Assembly (NCBI GenBank): GCA_030603365.1
Contig: JAUVXV010000001.1
Coordinates: 620,001-684,000 of the forward strand
From: Candidatus Heimdallarchaeota archaeon
GTDB taxonomy: Archaea > Asgardarchaeota > Heimdallarchaeia > Heimdallarchaeales > Heimdallarchaeaceae
DNA length: 64,000 nucleotides
Reading direction: 5' to 3'
Below are positions 42,241 through 51,858 of the stretch, piece after piece (position 1 is the first letter of the stretch; each line of letters starts with the position of its first letter). The notes beneath the pieces are model-generated. The model was not told the DNA's origin, made no database searches, and was given only the letters and a program-made list of their open reading frames with translations. Position numbers and translations under genes: made by a program.

Positions 42241-43461
42241 ATGCATGAAAAAGTAGGAAAGAATCCATCGAAAAATAAAGAGGAAATTAAGAGGTTAATT
42301 AAAAAACTACATGCTGGTGAAGACCCCGAAGCTGTTAAGGAAGAATTTAAGGAATTAATTAAAGGATTAACCCAAGCAGAAATCACTCAAGCAGAAGAAC
42401 AGCTTATTAAAGAAGGCATGCCTGTAGAGGAGATACATCACATGTGTGATGTTCATTTATCCGTGTTACAAGAAACATTGATTGAAGACCAGAATCTAGC
42501 TCCAGAGGGTCATCCAATTAACATCCTAATGCAGGAACATGTTATATTATTAGAAAATGTTAATAGGCTTAGAGATATCTATGCAGATATAAAAGAAAAA
42601 AGTAGTTTTGAAGAAGTTTCTGATGAAATACAAGAGATAGAAAACATCATTCAGTTGATTAAGAAATCCGAAAATCATTATTTAAGAGAAGAAAATGTTC
42701 TATTTTCCTACTTAGAAAAATACGGCGTTACTCAACCTCCAAAAATTATGTGGATCGATCATGATCGAATTAGAGATGTTGAGAAAGAGTTATTCAAACT
42801 AATCGATAAAAAGGGTAAAATGAACTATAATGAATTCGTTTCGCAATTTCATCTTAATGCTCATGGTTTAGCTGAACTGTTAGCAGGTCATTTCCCAAAG
42901 GAAAACAAAGTTCTATTTCCAACTGCCATGCAACTATTAAAAGAATCTGAATGGAAAGAAGTAAGAAAGCAATTTGATGATATTGGATATTTCCTCCTAA
43001 CTCCAGATATTGTTGAAACTGATGAAGAGAAGTTAGTGGAAGAACCCAAAATTCTAGATGCAAAAAATGTAGATTTAGGCACTGGTGTTCTTCAATTAGA
43101 AGTGCTTCAACAAATCTTCAAAACTCTCCCATTTGACACTACATTTGTAGATAAGGATGATATTGTAAGATTCTATAGTGAAGGAAAGGATAGAATTTTT
43201 GTGAGGACTCCCAGTGTTATTGGTAGACTTGTTGAAAATTGCCACCCTAGCAAAAGCGTAGATAGAGTTTTGGCAATAATAGATAGTTTCAAGAAGAACA
43301 CACTAGATAAAGCTGAATTCTGGTTAGAACTTGGAGATAAGATGGTTATGATTAGATACTTCCCCGTGAGAAACTCTAAGGAAGAATATTTGGGAGTTCT
43401 TGAAGTTACACAAGATATAACAGAAATTAGAAAGATTGAAGGTGAGAAACGCTTACTCTAA
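42241..43461 (+). CDS. DUF438-hemerythrin-PAS protein
   Basis: 406 residues. Residues 10-85 are DUF438 ('NKEEIKRLIKKLHAGEDPEA', 'LIKEGMPVEEIHHMCDVHLS'). Residues 98-240 form a hemerythrin-like four-helix bundle with metal-binding His/Glu (HPINILMQEHVILLENV, 'SENHYLREENVLFSYLEKYG', 'NAHGLAELLAGHFPKENKVL'). Residues 280-400 are a PAS-type domain ('DTTFVDKDDIVRFYSEGKD', 'REEYLGVLEVTQDITEI'-like end). The family is linked to oxygen or nitric-oxide sensing in anaerobes. A GAGGAAAC stretch sits just before the ATG. Confidence 0.88.
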   Translation: MHEKVGKNPSKNKEEIKRLIKKLHAGEDPEAVKEEFKELIKGLTQAEITQAEEQLIKEGMPVEEIHHMCDVHLSVLQETLIEDQNLAPEGHPINILMQEHVILLENVNRLRDIYADIKEKSSFEEVSDEIQEIENIIQLIKKSENHYLREENVLFSYLEKYGVTQPPKIMWIDHDRIRDVEKELFKLIDKKGKMNYNEFVSQFHLNAHGLAELLAGHFPKENKVLFPTAMQLLKESEWKEVRKQFDDIGYFLLTPDIVETDEEKLVEEPKILDAKNVDLGTGVLQLEVLQQIFKTLPFDTTFVDKDDIVRFYSEGKDRIFVRTPSVIGRLVENCHPSKSVDRVLAIIDSFKKNTLDKAEFWLELGDKMVMIRYFPVRNSKEEYLGVLEVTQDITEIRKIEGEKRLL

Positions 43462-43520
43462 TTCCTCTTTCCTTTCATATTTCAACCACTGGTTTTTTAA
43501 AGCTTCAATTTCTATAATGT

Positions 43521-43594
43521 TTGGCCAGAGCTTATCATAGACCTCTCTGAGTAATGTTATGGCTAACAGTGATGAGAGTGTGCTCTCTGGCCAA
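43521..43594 (+). other. Hairpin-forming leader before the kinase-like gene
   Basis: ttggccagagc (43521-43531) can pair with gctctctggccaa (43582-43594) with two bulged bases, and inner ctctc (43543-43547) with gagag (43574-43578). A TTTTTTAAAG about 25 bp upstream could be its TATA box. It would form a 5' leader for the 43613 gene. Confidence 0.35.
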
Positions 43595-43612
43595 TTATTA
43601 CAGGTGAGTGAT

Positions 43613-44224
43613 ATGAAAATAATTGTACTCTCTGGATTACCTTTGAGTGGAAAAACAACCTATGCAAAGATAATAGGTCCAAAATATAACATGCCATTGT
43701 ACGAAACTGGAACTGAAGTTTTAGAAGAAGTAACTGGAAGAGGTTTGGATTTTACTCCTGCCAATATTAAATTAGTAACTGATGAATGCAAGAAAATATC
43801 TGATAGTTTCTTTACTGAAAGATTGATGAAAAAAATAGATATACTTCCAGATGATGTTCCTGGAGTTTTTATTTCAGGAATTCGTGCTGTATCTGAAGTT
43901 GAAATTCTCAGGAAACAGTATGGAAATGATAATGTTTCTGTGATTGCTTTTCATACATCAATGAAAACCCGGTTTAAACGGTTAAATAATCCTGATAGAA
44001 TTGAAGAAACAAAAGGAGCTAAAGCTAAAGAAGATGAATTGTTAAGAAATTTTGATAATTTCCTTGCTAGAAACAAAAAAGAATTAGGTTATGGCGTTGG
44101 AGATGTTATTGCTCTTGCTGAATATGTGATGAGCACTGAAAATGAACTCTGGCCACATGTTTCTATGAAAATTAATACTGAAAGTTTTGAGACAATTCTC
44201 AGAGAGATATTGAATCTTGATTAG
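43613..44224 (+). CDS. Nucleotide-kinase-like P-loop protein (UPF0200/dephospho-CoA-kinase-like)
   Basis: About 203 residues from the ATG at 43613, which follows CAGGTGAGTG; an ATG at 43559 would add 18 residues that lie inside a possible leader hairpin. Walker A 'VLSGLPLSGKTTYAKIIG' is at the start. 'VFISGIRAVSEVEILRKQYG' and 'VIAFHTSMKTRFKRLNNPDR' match archaeal UPF0200 proteins related to adenylate/dephospho-CoA kinases. 'DELLRNFDNFLARNKKELGY' is also typical. The substrate is not known for the family. Single gene. Confidence 0.78.
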   Translation: MKIIVLSGLPLSGKTTYAKIIGPKYNMPLYETGTEVLEEVTGRGLDFTPANIKLVTDECKKISDSFFTERLMKKIDILPDDVPGVFISGIRAVSEVEILRKQYGNDNVSVIAFHTSMKTRFKRLNNPDRIEETKGAKAKEDELLRNFDNFLARNKKELGYGVGDVIALAEYVMSTENELWPHVSMKINTESFETILREILNLD

Positions 44225-44325
44225 TAAATCAATATCACTTCTCGTTTTTTGATTTTCTTCTTTATCAAGGAAATAAATAACTTTATTTGTTTCAGAATCC
44301 AATAGATTCTGTAAGGTGTAAGATA

Positions 44326-45282
44326 ATGGTTTTCAACCCATATGATAATGATGATTCAAAAGATGATCCTAAGAAAGCAAAATTAAGAAATCAAGCACAA
44401 CAAGATTTTATTTCACAGCTTCAACAAAGAATAGCAAATCAGTCTAACAAAATTGAAGAATTACAGATGGAAATATCCAAGTTAAACGAAATGTTACTCG
44501 TTAAGAATCAAGAAATTGAGAACTACTCATTTAAGATGCAAGAAGAGAGAGAGTTTTTTGAACAAGATAAAAAAGCACGAAGTGATAGGGAGTATGAACT
44601 TACAAAACAGCTTCAAAAAAAGGATATTGAGTTGAAGAAAAGCCAAGAGGAATCGAGTGCTTCTTATCCCCCTACTCCAGCTTCAACTGAACCAGAAGAA
44701 AAACCCCAGATCTCAGAAGATAAAACCTCACAGGTTGATAACTATTTGGAAACCTTAATGGCATATTATAAGAAACCCACTAACGATGTTTTCCTAAATT
44801 CATTAAGGGATATGATAGTTCATTGCAGTATTAATGGAACTGTTGATCAGCAAATTTTGGGTTCTCTTCTTAAAGCTGAAAAACCGCTGACTGAAGAAGA
44901 ACTGAAACAGAAATTAAGTAAAGAACCTCAGCAAATTAGTAGAGCAATATTCAGATTAGAGCAAAAGAATCATATTAAGAAAGTTGGTAGAGGTTATTCT
45001 GCTATTTCTTCAGAATTTGCAGAAATGACAGATATTTCAACTAATTGGAAAAGTCTTACAGATGAAAGAATATATGAAAATCTTCTTTCGGTTGTCTATG
45101 TTGAATCCAATAATATTGAACTAATTAAAGCCTTTACAAAAGCAAGAGATGCTTTGATGGAAATGGAAGCTCTTTCAACTATCAAAAGACATGAAATGAG
45201 TCAGATGATTGAAAAACTAAAAAGACATCCATTTACAAGTGAAGAACTTACCAATAAAATTCTTGAATGGAAAGAATCTTAG
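44326..45282 (+). CDS. Coiled-coil protein with winged-helix domain
   Basis: About 318 residues. Residues 15-115 form a coiled coil (NQSNKIEELQMEISKLNEML and on). A Pro/Ser/Glu linker (about 118-145) leads to a winged helix at about 185-240 ('ILGSLLKAEKPLTEEELKQK', 'PQQISRAIFRLEQKNHIKKV'). The C-terminus is helical. The ATG at 44326 is preferred: an AAGGTGTAAG precedes it and a TATA-like AAATAAATA lies upstream; the ATG at 44287 is an alternative. The layout resembles the 54296 protein, which also joins a coiled coil to a winged helix. It may link DNA or RNA to a larger assembly. Confidence 0.7.
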   Translation: MVFNPYDNDDSKDDPKKAKLRNQAQQDFISQLQQRIANQSNKIEELQMEISKLNEMLLVKNQEIENYSFKMQEEREFFEQDKKARSDREYELTKQLQKKDIELKKSQEESSASYPPTPASTEPEEKPQISEDKTSQVDNYLETLMAYYKKPTNDVFLNSLRDMIVHCSINGTVDQQILGSLLKAEKPLTEEELKQKLSKEPQQISRAIFRLEQKNHIKKVGRGYSAISSEFAEMTDISTNWKSLTDERIYENLLSVVYVESNNIELIKAFTKARDALMEMEALSTIKRHEMSQMIEKLKRHPFTSEELTNKILEWKES

Positions 45283-47067
45283 TTAGAATATTATCTTCAT
45301 TCCAAATGGTCCACGGAAGATAAATTTACCCTTTTTTTCTTCTACTTCAATAATTAAGTCAACAGGATATCCATTAATTGAAGATTCTTTCGAAATAGAA
45401 ACTTTTACTAGGCCTTCATAGATTTTTATTTGTCTCCCAGGACTCACATCATAAGAAGAAAAAGGTGTATTTAGAATGAGAGCAATTCTGGGTGAAAAGT
45501 AAGGATTCTTTAATAGAATGAAAGAATACATGTTCCCTTCTTTCACATATCTTCCATTGTGATAAACATAGAACCATTCTTGCAGGAAAACATTGAGTTC
45601 ATTCACGGGTATATATTCTTGTGTTACTAATCTCTGTAATTCTGTGATGTCAGCATAACTGATGACTGGTAATTCATAAACACCCAATTCTTGTAAATCC
45701 TCAATTCCTTGATAAATTTCTTCTGTACATCTTTCTTTTATAGAATAATGAAGTATTACTAACAATTCAAGAGTATCCTTTGCTAGAATCTGATCTTTCA
45801 GATTAATGGCCAGATAATGTGATTGAAGTAAGATTAATAGTGCGAGCTCAAATTGTCTTCTTTGAAGAAGAATATAACCTATCTGAATAAGAAGAGCGAT
45901 TTCATCTTTTCCATCCAAGACTGCTTTCTTATCAATTAATCCACTTTCCATAATAGTCGAAGCCAAGATTACAGCTCTTGTGAGACGAAGTAAATCTAGC
46001 CTTTCTTGTCGTTCACATAAAAACAAAAATTTCTCTGAATAGTACCCCTTTAGTCTCTCATGATTATCGGTTACAAGAAAATAAACCATCCTAAGAAAGT
46101 GCAAATCCATAAAAATGTCTGAAACAAGTGAAGGAAATATTGATGAGATCTCTGTTATAGTATTTAGATGTCCTTCAAGTTTCTCAAAATCTAATAAAGT
46201 GAATTCAACAATGCTTAGAAGATAAAGAATTCGAGCTTTCAGTCTTACAGATAATTCTTCAATATAACTCTCTTTTTCCATTAATGCTATTCTTAATTCT
46301 AAAGATAAATCAGATAAAATAGTGTACGCCTCTACAAGTTCAAATCTTAAAGTTTCTAGATTTCCAGTTTCTACTTTTTCTATGTAATTGGGGAACTCAA
46401 ACTCTATTTCATTCATCATTTCTATTAGCATATTTTCTTCTGGAAGAGTGTGATACTGAGCTGTTTCTTGTTGAGGTGAAATTTTGTCAACCTGTGTAAA
46501 CTTTTGAAGAACACTAATTGCATGTTCTTGTATTTTTTTAATTCTTGTAACAGGATCAAACATTTGACTTTTTTCTACGGAATGACGAATCTCATCAGAT
46601 AGGATGATATCATGTATTTTGTCTAAAACCTCATTATGTTCTGCTTTTAAGCATGTATTCCTTAATAGAAAAATAAAAGAAGAACTGATAAGAACAGGAA
46701 CCTCAACAGATTCGCAAGTTTTCACAAGTTTTAAATCGCTTGAAACTACAATACCATTAATTTCTTTAGCTGCGACAATGTTTGACAAATCATTAATCTG
46801 GGGAGAGGAAAGATTTTCATCTAGATTATCCTTAAATTTTCGAACATCTTTCATTGGAACTCTAAGGATCTGAACAGGGGGTTTAATTCTTCTGCGAAGA
46901 TACCAACGTATTTCTTGTAGGATGTAGTTAGTTACATACAGTTCAATACCCATATCAGAAATAATTTCAAGAAAGATTGTGAAATCAGAGGGATTTTTCT
47001 CAAATCCACTAATGAAGAAATTGGTATCTAACACGAATTTATTTGATTGAACACTATTAGCATTCAT
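45283..47067 (-). CDS. PIN-domain protein with helical-repeat C-terminus
   Basis: About 594 residues from the ATG at 47067, which has an AGGGGAAAGA ribosome site. An N-terminal PIN ribonuclease domain has acidic residues in 'FVLDTNFFISGFEK', 'VTNYILQEIRWYLRRR' and 'NGIVVSSDLKLVKTCE'. From about residue 230 to 480 it is helical, with TPR-like repeats, and the last 100 residues form a beta-rich domain (YVYHNGRYVKEGNMYSFIL, 'GRQIKIYEGLVKVSISKE'). The stop is adjacent to that of the convergent 44326 gene. It overlaps the preceding secreted-protein gene by about 11 bp. RNase activity is inferred. Confidence 0.75.
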   Translation of the reverse strand: MNANSVQSNKFVLDTNFFISGFEKNPSDFTIFLEIISDMGIELYVTNYILQEIRWYLRRRIKPPVQILRVPMKDVRKFKDNLDENLSSPQINDLSNIVAAKEINGIVVSSDLKLVKTCESVEVPVLISSSFIFLLRNTCLKAEHNEVLDKIHDIILSDEIRHSVEKSQMFDPVTRIKKIQEHAISVLQKFTQVDKISPQQETAQYHTLPEENMLIEMMNEIEFEFPNYIEKVETGNLETLRFELVEAYTILSDLSLELRIALMEKESYIEELSVRLKARILYLLSIVEFTLLDFEKLEGHLNTITEISSIFPSLVSDIFMDLHFLRMVYFLVTDNHERLKGYYSEKFLFLCERQERLDLLRLTRAVILASTIMESGLIDKKAVLDGKDEIALLIQIGYILLQRRQFELALLILLQSHYLAINLKDQILAKDTLELLVILHYSIKERCTEEIYQGIEDLQELGVYELPVISYADITELQRLVTQEYIPVNELNVFLQEWFYVYHNGRYVKEGNMYSFILLKNPYFSPRIALILNTPFSSYDVSPGRQIKIYEGLVKVSISKESSINGYPVDLIIEVEEKKGKFIFRGPFGMKIIF

Positions 47068-48703
47068 TCTTTCCCCTCTGTTTTCTACTTCTCCTAAGAT
47101 AAGAATAAGCAATTATTGAATAAAAAACTATCTGCACTATGTGAATACCAATAGATGTTTCTTCCGTCTCGGTGAAAAATGGCATTGACATATTTTCAGG
47201 TTTAGATTCTAAAAAGTAATCATAATAATAATTATCAAATGTTTCAATAATTGAAAGGTCTGTATAATCCTGTAAAAAGGAATAATAGTCTTCTTTGAAA
47301 TAGAAAGAAAATCCGTCAAGAAGACCCTCTTGTGAATAAGCTAGCCAACCTTCAGTTTCAAAGCTTATGTCTGTTACAGCATAACTTGGAATAACTTTTC
47401 TCGTATTATTAGTTATGTAATGAAGCGCTCCATGCCATAATAATTGATGAAATCCAGCATTAAATTGATATTCAAGATGGAGACTTACTTGCTTAATGGT
47501 GTACAAAGAACTTGTTACTCCAGAAAGAACAAATTCAAACCCATTAAGCTCATCTTCTATCTGTTCCCAGATACTTTTTACTAATTTTACACCACCAATA
47601 TAACTATCCCAAATTGGGATTAAAGTTGGTGGTATAAAAGAGATCCAGGAATCATGAATTGGTGATGATGAATAATAAGTTTCAGTCACATTGTTATAAA
47701 CTAGAAGGTGGGTATCAAAATCTAAACCTTCATGATAAAATAAATATCTCAATCCGAGAGTTTGGTTCATTTGATCAAACCAAAGTTTCCATTCTTCCAA
47801 TCGTTCCTCTGTAGAAATACTATTGTCATACACTTCATAATTCGCAGAGCTATTAGTTATGAACATGTTTTTTTGAGTTTGTACTAACGGAGATAAGATT
47901 TCTTCATACCCCTGAAGTGATATAATGAAAACACTACTTCTTTCCTCAAAGACAAAGTGCAATGATAGTGAAAGAAGTAATCCTGTTTCTTTATTCCATG
48001 TTGCTTTCATGTTTATTGGTGTATCTAGGTTAATATCTAGAGATACAGTAAACTCTTCATAATCTTGATTATAAACATTAATAGTAAATGATTCGTTTAG
48101 TATAAGACTAGTAAATTCAGCTTCATATCTGTTAAAATTGTTTCCAATAATGAAAGGTAAGAAATCAAAATAATTAGAATCCTTTATCAAACTTCCAAAA
48201 TTAGGTCGAGTGATATTTGTAAAAATATTAGGAATGTAAATTGTTGAGGCTTCTGGTAATTCAGCTTCTAGAACACTTGCTTCCACAGGATGATAATTAA
48301 AACCTATAAGATTGCTAAGAAATTCTCCTCCTGTATCGATACTAGCACCAATGGTGTCACCTAGAATGATATAATTTTCATAAGAATAAACTGAAACATC
48401 GGTATCTTCAAATTTATCTGATTCTATATAATATATCTCCCTTAGTTCTGTTTTCCTATTTTTAACCAGAACATTGAATTGACTACCAGTAAATGAACCA
48501 TCAATATCAAAACCTAAGATTTCAAACATCTTATTTAGATTTTCCCCTTGGATAATTTCATAGTTTAGCTGATACCCTTTGTCTTGAAAGCTGATTGTAC
48601 GGAAATCAACCTCTGAATCTGAATAGATATTGTTGGGTTTGATAAGAAGAACGAATATTAATATAAATGTCAGACATTTTGTTTTATTTTTCACTCTTAT
48701 CAC
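47057..48703 (-). CDS. Secreted, C-terminally anchored hypothetical protein
   Basis: 548 residues. Signal peptide (about 1-28, 'CLTFILIFVLLIKPNNIYS'), a large extracellular region with many N-x-S/T sequons and repeated beta segments ('LDINLDTPINMKATWNKETG', 'LLLSLSLHFVFEERSSVFII'), and a C-terminal membrane helix with basic end (YLRRSRKQRGKN). The start is a GTG that overlaps the end of the MMPL gene by about 20 bp. No known domain. It could be an exported partner or cargo of the transporter. Confidence 0.7.
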   Translation of the reverse strand: MIRVKNKTKCLTFILIFVLLIKPNNIYSDSEVDFRTISFQDKGYQLNYEIIQGENLNKMFEILGFDIDGSFTGSQFNVLVKNRKTELREIYYIESDKFEDTDVSVYSYENYIILGDTIGASIDTGGEFLSNLIGFNYHPVEASVLEAELPEASTIYIPNIFTNITRPNFGSLIKDSNYFDFLPFIIGNNFNRYEAEFTSLILNESFTINVYNQDYEEFTVSLDINLDTPINMKATWNKETGLLLSLSLHFVFEERSSVFIISLQGYEEILSPLVQTQKNMFITNSSANYEVYDNSISTEERLEEWKLWFDQMNQTLGLRYLFYHEGLDFDTHLLVYNNVTETYYSSSPIHDSWISFIPPTLIPIWDSYIGGVKLVKSIWEQIEDELNGFEFVLSGVTSSLYTIKQVSLHLEYQFNAGFHQLLWHGALHYITNNTRKVIPSYAVTDISFETEGWLAYSQEGLLDGFSFYFKEDYYSFLQDYTDLSIIETFDNYYYDYFLESKPENMSMPFFTETEETSIGIHIVQIVFYSIIAYSYLRRSRKQRGKNEC

Positions 48704-51620
48704 CCTTTTTTACTTTTGATTTGATCTTTTTTTCCTCTCTGAAGGAAACAACTACAGCAGGAGGGACAATGAATAAACGTGACACAAACACATCGATAAG
48801 TATTCCAATACCTAAACCTAAACCTAATTGTTGCATATGGATAGAAGATGTAAAGACCAAGCTTAGGTAGGTAACAGCCATGATTAAGCCAGCAACAGAG
48901 ATGTTGTTCATTGTTTGATTCACTGCAGATACAATAGCTTCTTTTGAATCTTGTTTTTCTTCAAAGATGTTCTCAAATATTCCTAAAAATAATACATCAA
49001 AATCCAAACCCAATGCTGTTAAAACCGCATATAACATTAGAGGAACAATCCAGTATATCTGACCCCCTAAGAATAAAAGTGTAATAATACTGAAGATACC
49101 TAAACTAATACCCAGCGACATTAAAATTGTTACTAACACCCTTACAGACATTAAGAAATCTCTTAAAAATAGGAGTAGAAGTGAAACTATCGCTAAAGAA
49201 GCAAACACAAAAATCAAATTAAAATCAATAATTATACCTGTTTTGGAATCATAGAGTACTGGAGCAAATCCTGTAACATAAGTATTCCATTCAGAGATAT
49301 CTCTTTCTTCAAGTTGTGCTTGGATTGTATCCCTGACAGCTTCTATTTGAACGTCAAGTTTTTCATCTCCTTCCATATACTGAGACCCTAAAACTACAAT
49401 TCCAAAAGCACTATCTGATAGGATATAGTTTTTCATTAAGATTTGAATCTCTTCTATAAGAAACAGAGAGCCATTTTCCATGCTCTCATAATATGGCGTT
49501 CCTAAAGGATGACTTAATCCTGAATCTATCTTGAGATCTGCATCTTTCCGAACTTCTTCAGTAATTGCAAGAACATGATCAATTGATTCAAAATTCAAGC
49601 TTTGGTTATCAAATAAGAATGAATCAGTTTCTGTAGATTGGAAAAGAATAATTACTTGACTTATTTGTTCAACTCCCATGTGCTCAGTTATAGCATCCAT
49701 TCCTTGTCGTGAATGATATGTTTGAGGAGCTGTTGATATTTGAGCATAATCAGTAGGAACTATAAAGAAAATTACTGCTCCAACAACTGATATAATCAAT
49801 GCAATTACTAGGATTTTCTTAGGGTTGTGAACAGTCTTTTTTACATATTTAATAATTGAAAATTTTCTTCCTTTAAACAGTTTAATATTGATTCTCCACT
49901 TTGTGAGTATGTCTGCCTTAACTAGAATTAATATGGCAGGAATTAGGGTTAGTGATACTACCATACTTGTTAGGAAACCTATAGTACCTCCTATTCCTAA
50001 TCCTGTTGCAGTGGCAAATCTACTTAGGATTAATGCTCCGAAACCAAACGCTAGTGATAGTGAAGAAATAACAATACTCTTTGAAGTACGTTTTAAGGTG
50101 ATTTTTAATGCTTCAAGCTTTGATTCTGTTTTTTGAAGATTGAGGAGATAATCTCCCATTAGGAATACACAATAATCAGTTGTAGCTCCTAAAAGGCTTA
50201 CACTCAGAATCATTAAACTCGTAGATCCTAACCCACCTATACTGGAACCTATCCCTATGAAAATCAAACGTGAAACTCCAAAGGATATTGCTAAGACAAA
50301 AATCTGAATTAATGGTAGAATGGGGGAACGGTATACCAATAAGAGGATAACAATAATTGAAATTACGACTATGAGATCTGTTTTTTGGAGTTGGGTCTCA
50401 TAATCCAATGATATTTCAACAATAAAGAAATCAATTCCCGTTACATAAATCTCTAAAGGTAAGTTTTCTTGTTGCATTTGTGGTAGTATACTAAGCATCT
50501 CAAGATATGCAGCTTTACCTTTTTCGTTTAGATGATTCAACGCTAAATTAAAAGTTATCAGAGTTGAATCAGTCTCCTCTATACTTAAATTGAAATTTGT
50601 ATATTGTTTTAGAAAAGTTTTAATTATTTCCTCTGTTATTGGGGGGATAGTTTGTTCTAATCTTAAAATTGGTAGGAGATACTTATTTTTAGCATCAATA
50701 AAGCCTTCAATGTTTCCATCATCATAGACTTCTTGGACAAAATCAACATTAGAGGATTCAGTAGAATTAAACAAGAACTCGGTAATCTTCTGATACCCAT
50801 AAGTTGAATTTTGCCATAAACTTTCATTGAAATTATCTGATATAGATAGTAGTAGTTGTTGTTGGCGATAATCTGAAGTGAACTCTTCGAAGAAACTTCT
50901 ATTACTCCTTATAATGCTCTTTGACAATTCCAGTACTTCTTCTTCATTACTAGGAACTGAGCTATTTGCAGCATCTTTGAACACTTCTGAAAAAGAACTA
51001 AAGAAATCATTAGCAGTGGATAAGTATCTAGATTCATTATAACCATCTAGAACTGTTTTTAAATAATTTTTTGTTAAGGTTTCAGAAATGTCTGTAGAGA
51101 GTTCAATATCGTTAGTAACATTATACTGAACTATCCAAGTGCTGCTAAAACATTCTAAACCACCCCATACGAAATGTATAGAAGAAAAAGCCATTTGTGT
51201 TGCAAACCATTGCAAGCTTAAAATCGATCTTAATAGATTATCCGCATCATCAAAGAGTGAGGCATAAGGTTTGCTAGGTGATAAAAAAGGACCTATCTTT
51301 GGATTGTGTGAGATATTGTAGACCAAACTAGAAATAATAGAATGCATTTCATCAGTTAAGATACTTCCATTAGGATTGAATATTAGTATTTGAAACGAAC
51401 TATTTACTTCACTGAAAGTAGAAAGAATTTCAGTACCCACAGAAGATTCAGAAGGTCTAGACGTAGAAAGGTTTGATCCTTCATCCTCAACATAATCAGT
51501 GACATTCAATATTTTGTTAATATTTATTGAGACAAGTAAAGACCAGAATAATATTATGCAAATTGCAAAAACTTTTGGTTTCTTTAACAGTTTGTCCCAT
51601 ATTTCCAAATTAATCAACAA
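48684..51620 (-). CDS. MMPL/RND-superfamily membrane transporter
   Basis: 978 residues with the classic duplicated layout: helix 1, a large extracellular loop (about 45-400), helices 2-6 (about 405-570), then helix 7, a second loop and helices 8-12 (about 805-965). 'GATTDYCVFLMGDYLLNLQ' and 'TALGLDFDVLFLGIFENIFE' are the two conserved motifs in helix 4 and 10, with the Asp-Tyr/Asp-Phe residues expected for proton coupling. MMPL proteins export lipids or hydrophobic compounds. The first gene of a tightly overlapping three-gene operon. Substrate unknown. Confidence 0.88.
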   Translation of the reverse strand: MLINLEIWDKLLKKPKVFAICIILFWSLLVSININKILNVTDYVEDEGSNLSTSRPSESSVGTEILSTFSEVNSSFQILIFNPNGSILTDEMHSIISSLVYNISHNPKIGPFLSPSKPYASLFDDADNLLRSILSLQWFATQMAFSSIHFVWGGLECFSSTWIVQYNVTNDIELSTDISETLTKNYLKTVLDGYNESRYLSTANDFFSSFSEVFKDAANSSVPSNEEEVLELSKSIIRSNRSFFEEFTSDYRQQQLLLSISDNFNESLWQNSTYGYQKITEFLFNSTESSNVDFVQEVYDDGNIEGFIDAKNKYLLPILRLEQTIPPITEEIIKTFLKQYTNFNLSIEETDSTLITFNLALNHLNEKGKAAYLEMLSILPQMQQENLPLEIYVTGIDFFIVEISLDYETQLQKTDLIVVISIIVILLLVYRSPILPLIQIFVLAISFGVSRLIFIGIGSSIGGLGSTSLMILSVSLLGATTDYCVFLMGDYLLNLQKTESKLEALKITLKRTSKSIVISSLSLAFGFGALILSRFATATGLGIGGTIGFLTSMVVSLTLIPAILILVKADILTKWRINIKLFKGRKFSIIKYVKKTVHNPKKILVIALIISVVGAVIFFIVPTDYAQISTAPQTYHSRQGMDAITEHMGVEQISQVIILFQSTETDSFLFDNQSLNFESIDHVLAITEEVRKDADLKIDSGLSHPLGTPYYESMENGSLFLIEEIQILMKNYILSDSAFGIVVLGSQYMEGDEKLDVQIEAVRDTIQAQLEERDISEWNTYVTGFAPVLYDSKTGIIIDFNLIFVFASLAIVSLLLLFLRDFLMSVRVLVTILMSLGISLGIFSIITLLFLGGQIYWIVPLMLYAVLTALGLDFDVLFLGIFENIFEEKQDSKEAIVSAVNQTMNNISVAGLIMAVTYLSLVFTSSIHMQQLGLGLGIGILIDVFVSRLFIVPPAVVVSFREEKKIKSKVKKGDKSEK

Positions 51621-51858
51621 ATGATTATTTTCATTTCATATTTATATTTGTATTTCTAATTCCCTTGCTAAAAATTTCATTTACTGAACAGAAGTGCATT
51701 TGTATAATTTTTTTTTCTTATTTTTCAATATCTGGTTTCTTTACCGAGTAATTTAAAAGCAACGGACAATAGATAGCTTAGATGACTTGAGATTTACAAT
51801 TTAAAACACTATAATAATCTCAGTAAAAATGCTCATCGTGAAGAAATTGTGTGTTAAA

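Noticed and set aside
51621-51858. Regulatory RNA between the MMPL and SIS genes
   Set aside because: No palindrome or stable fold is visible; it looks like a plain divergent promoter region.
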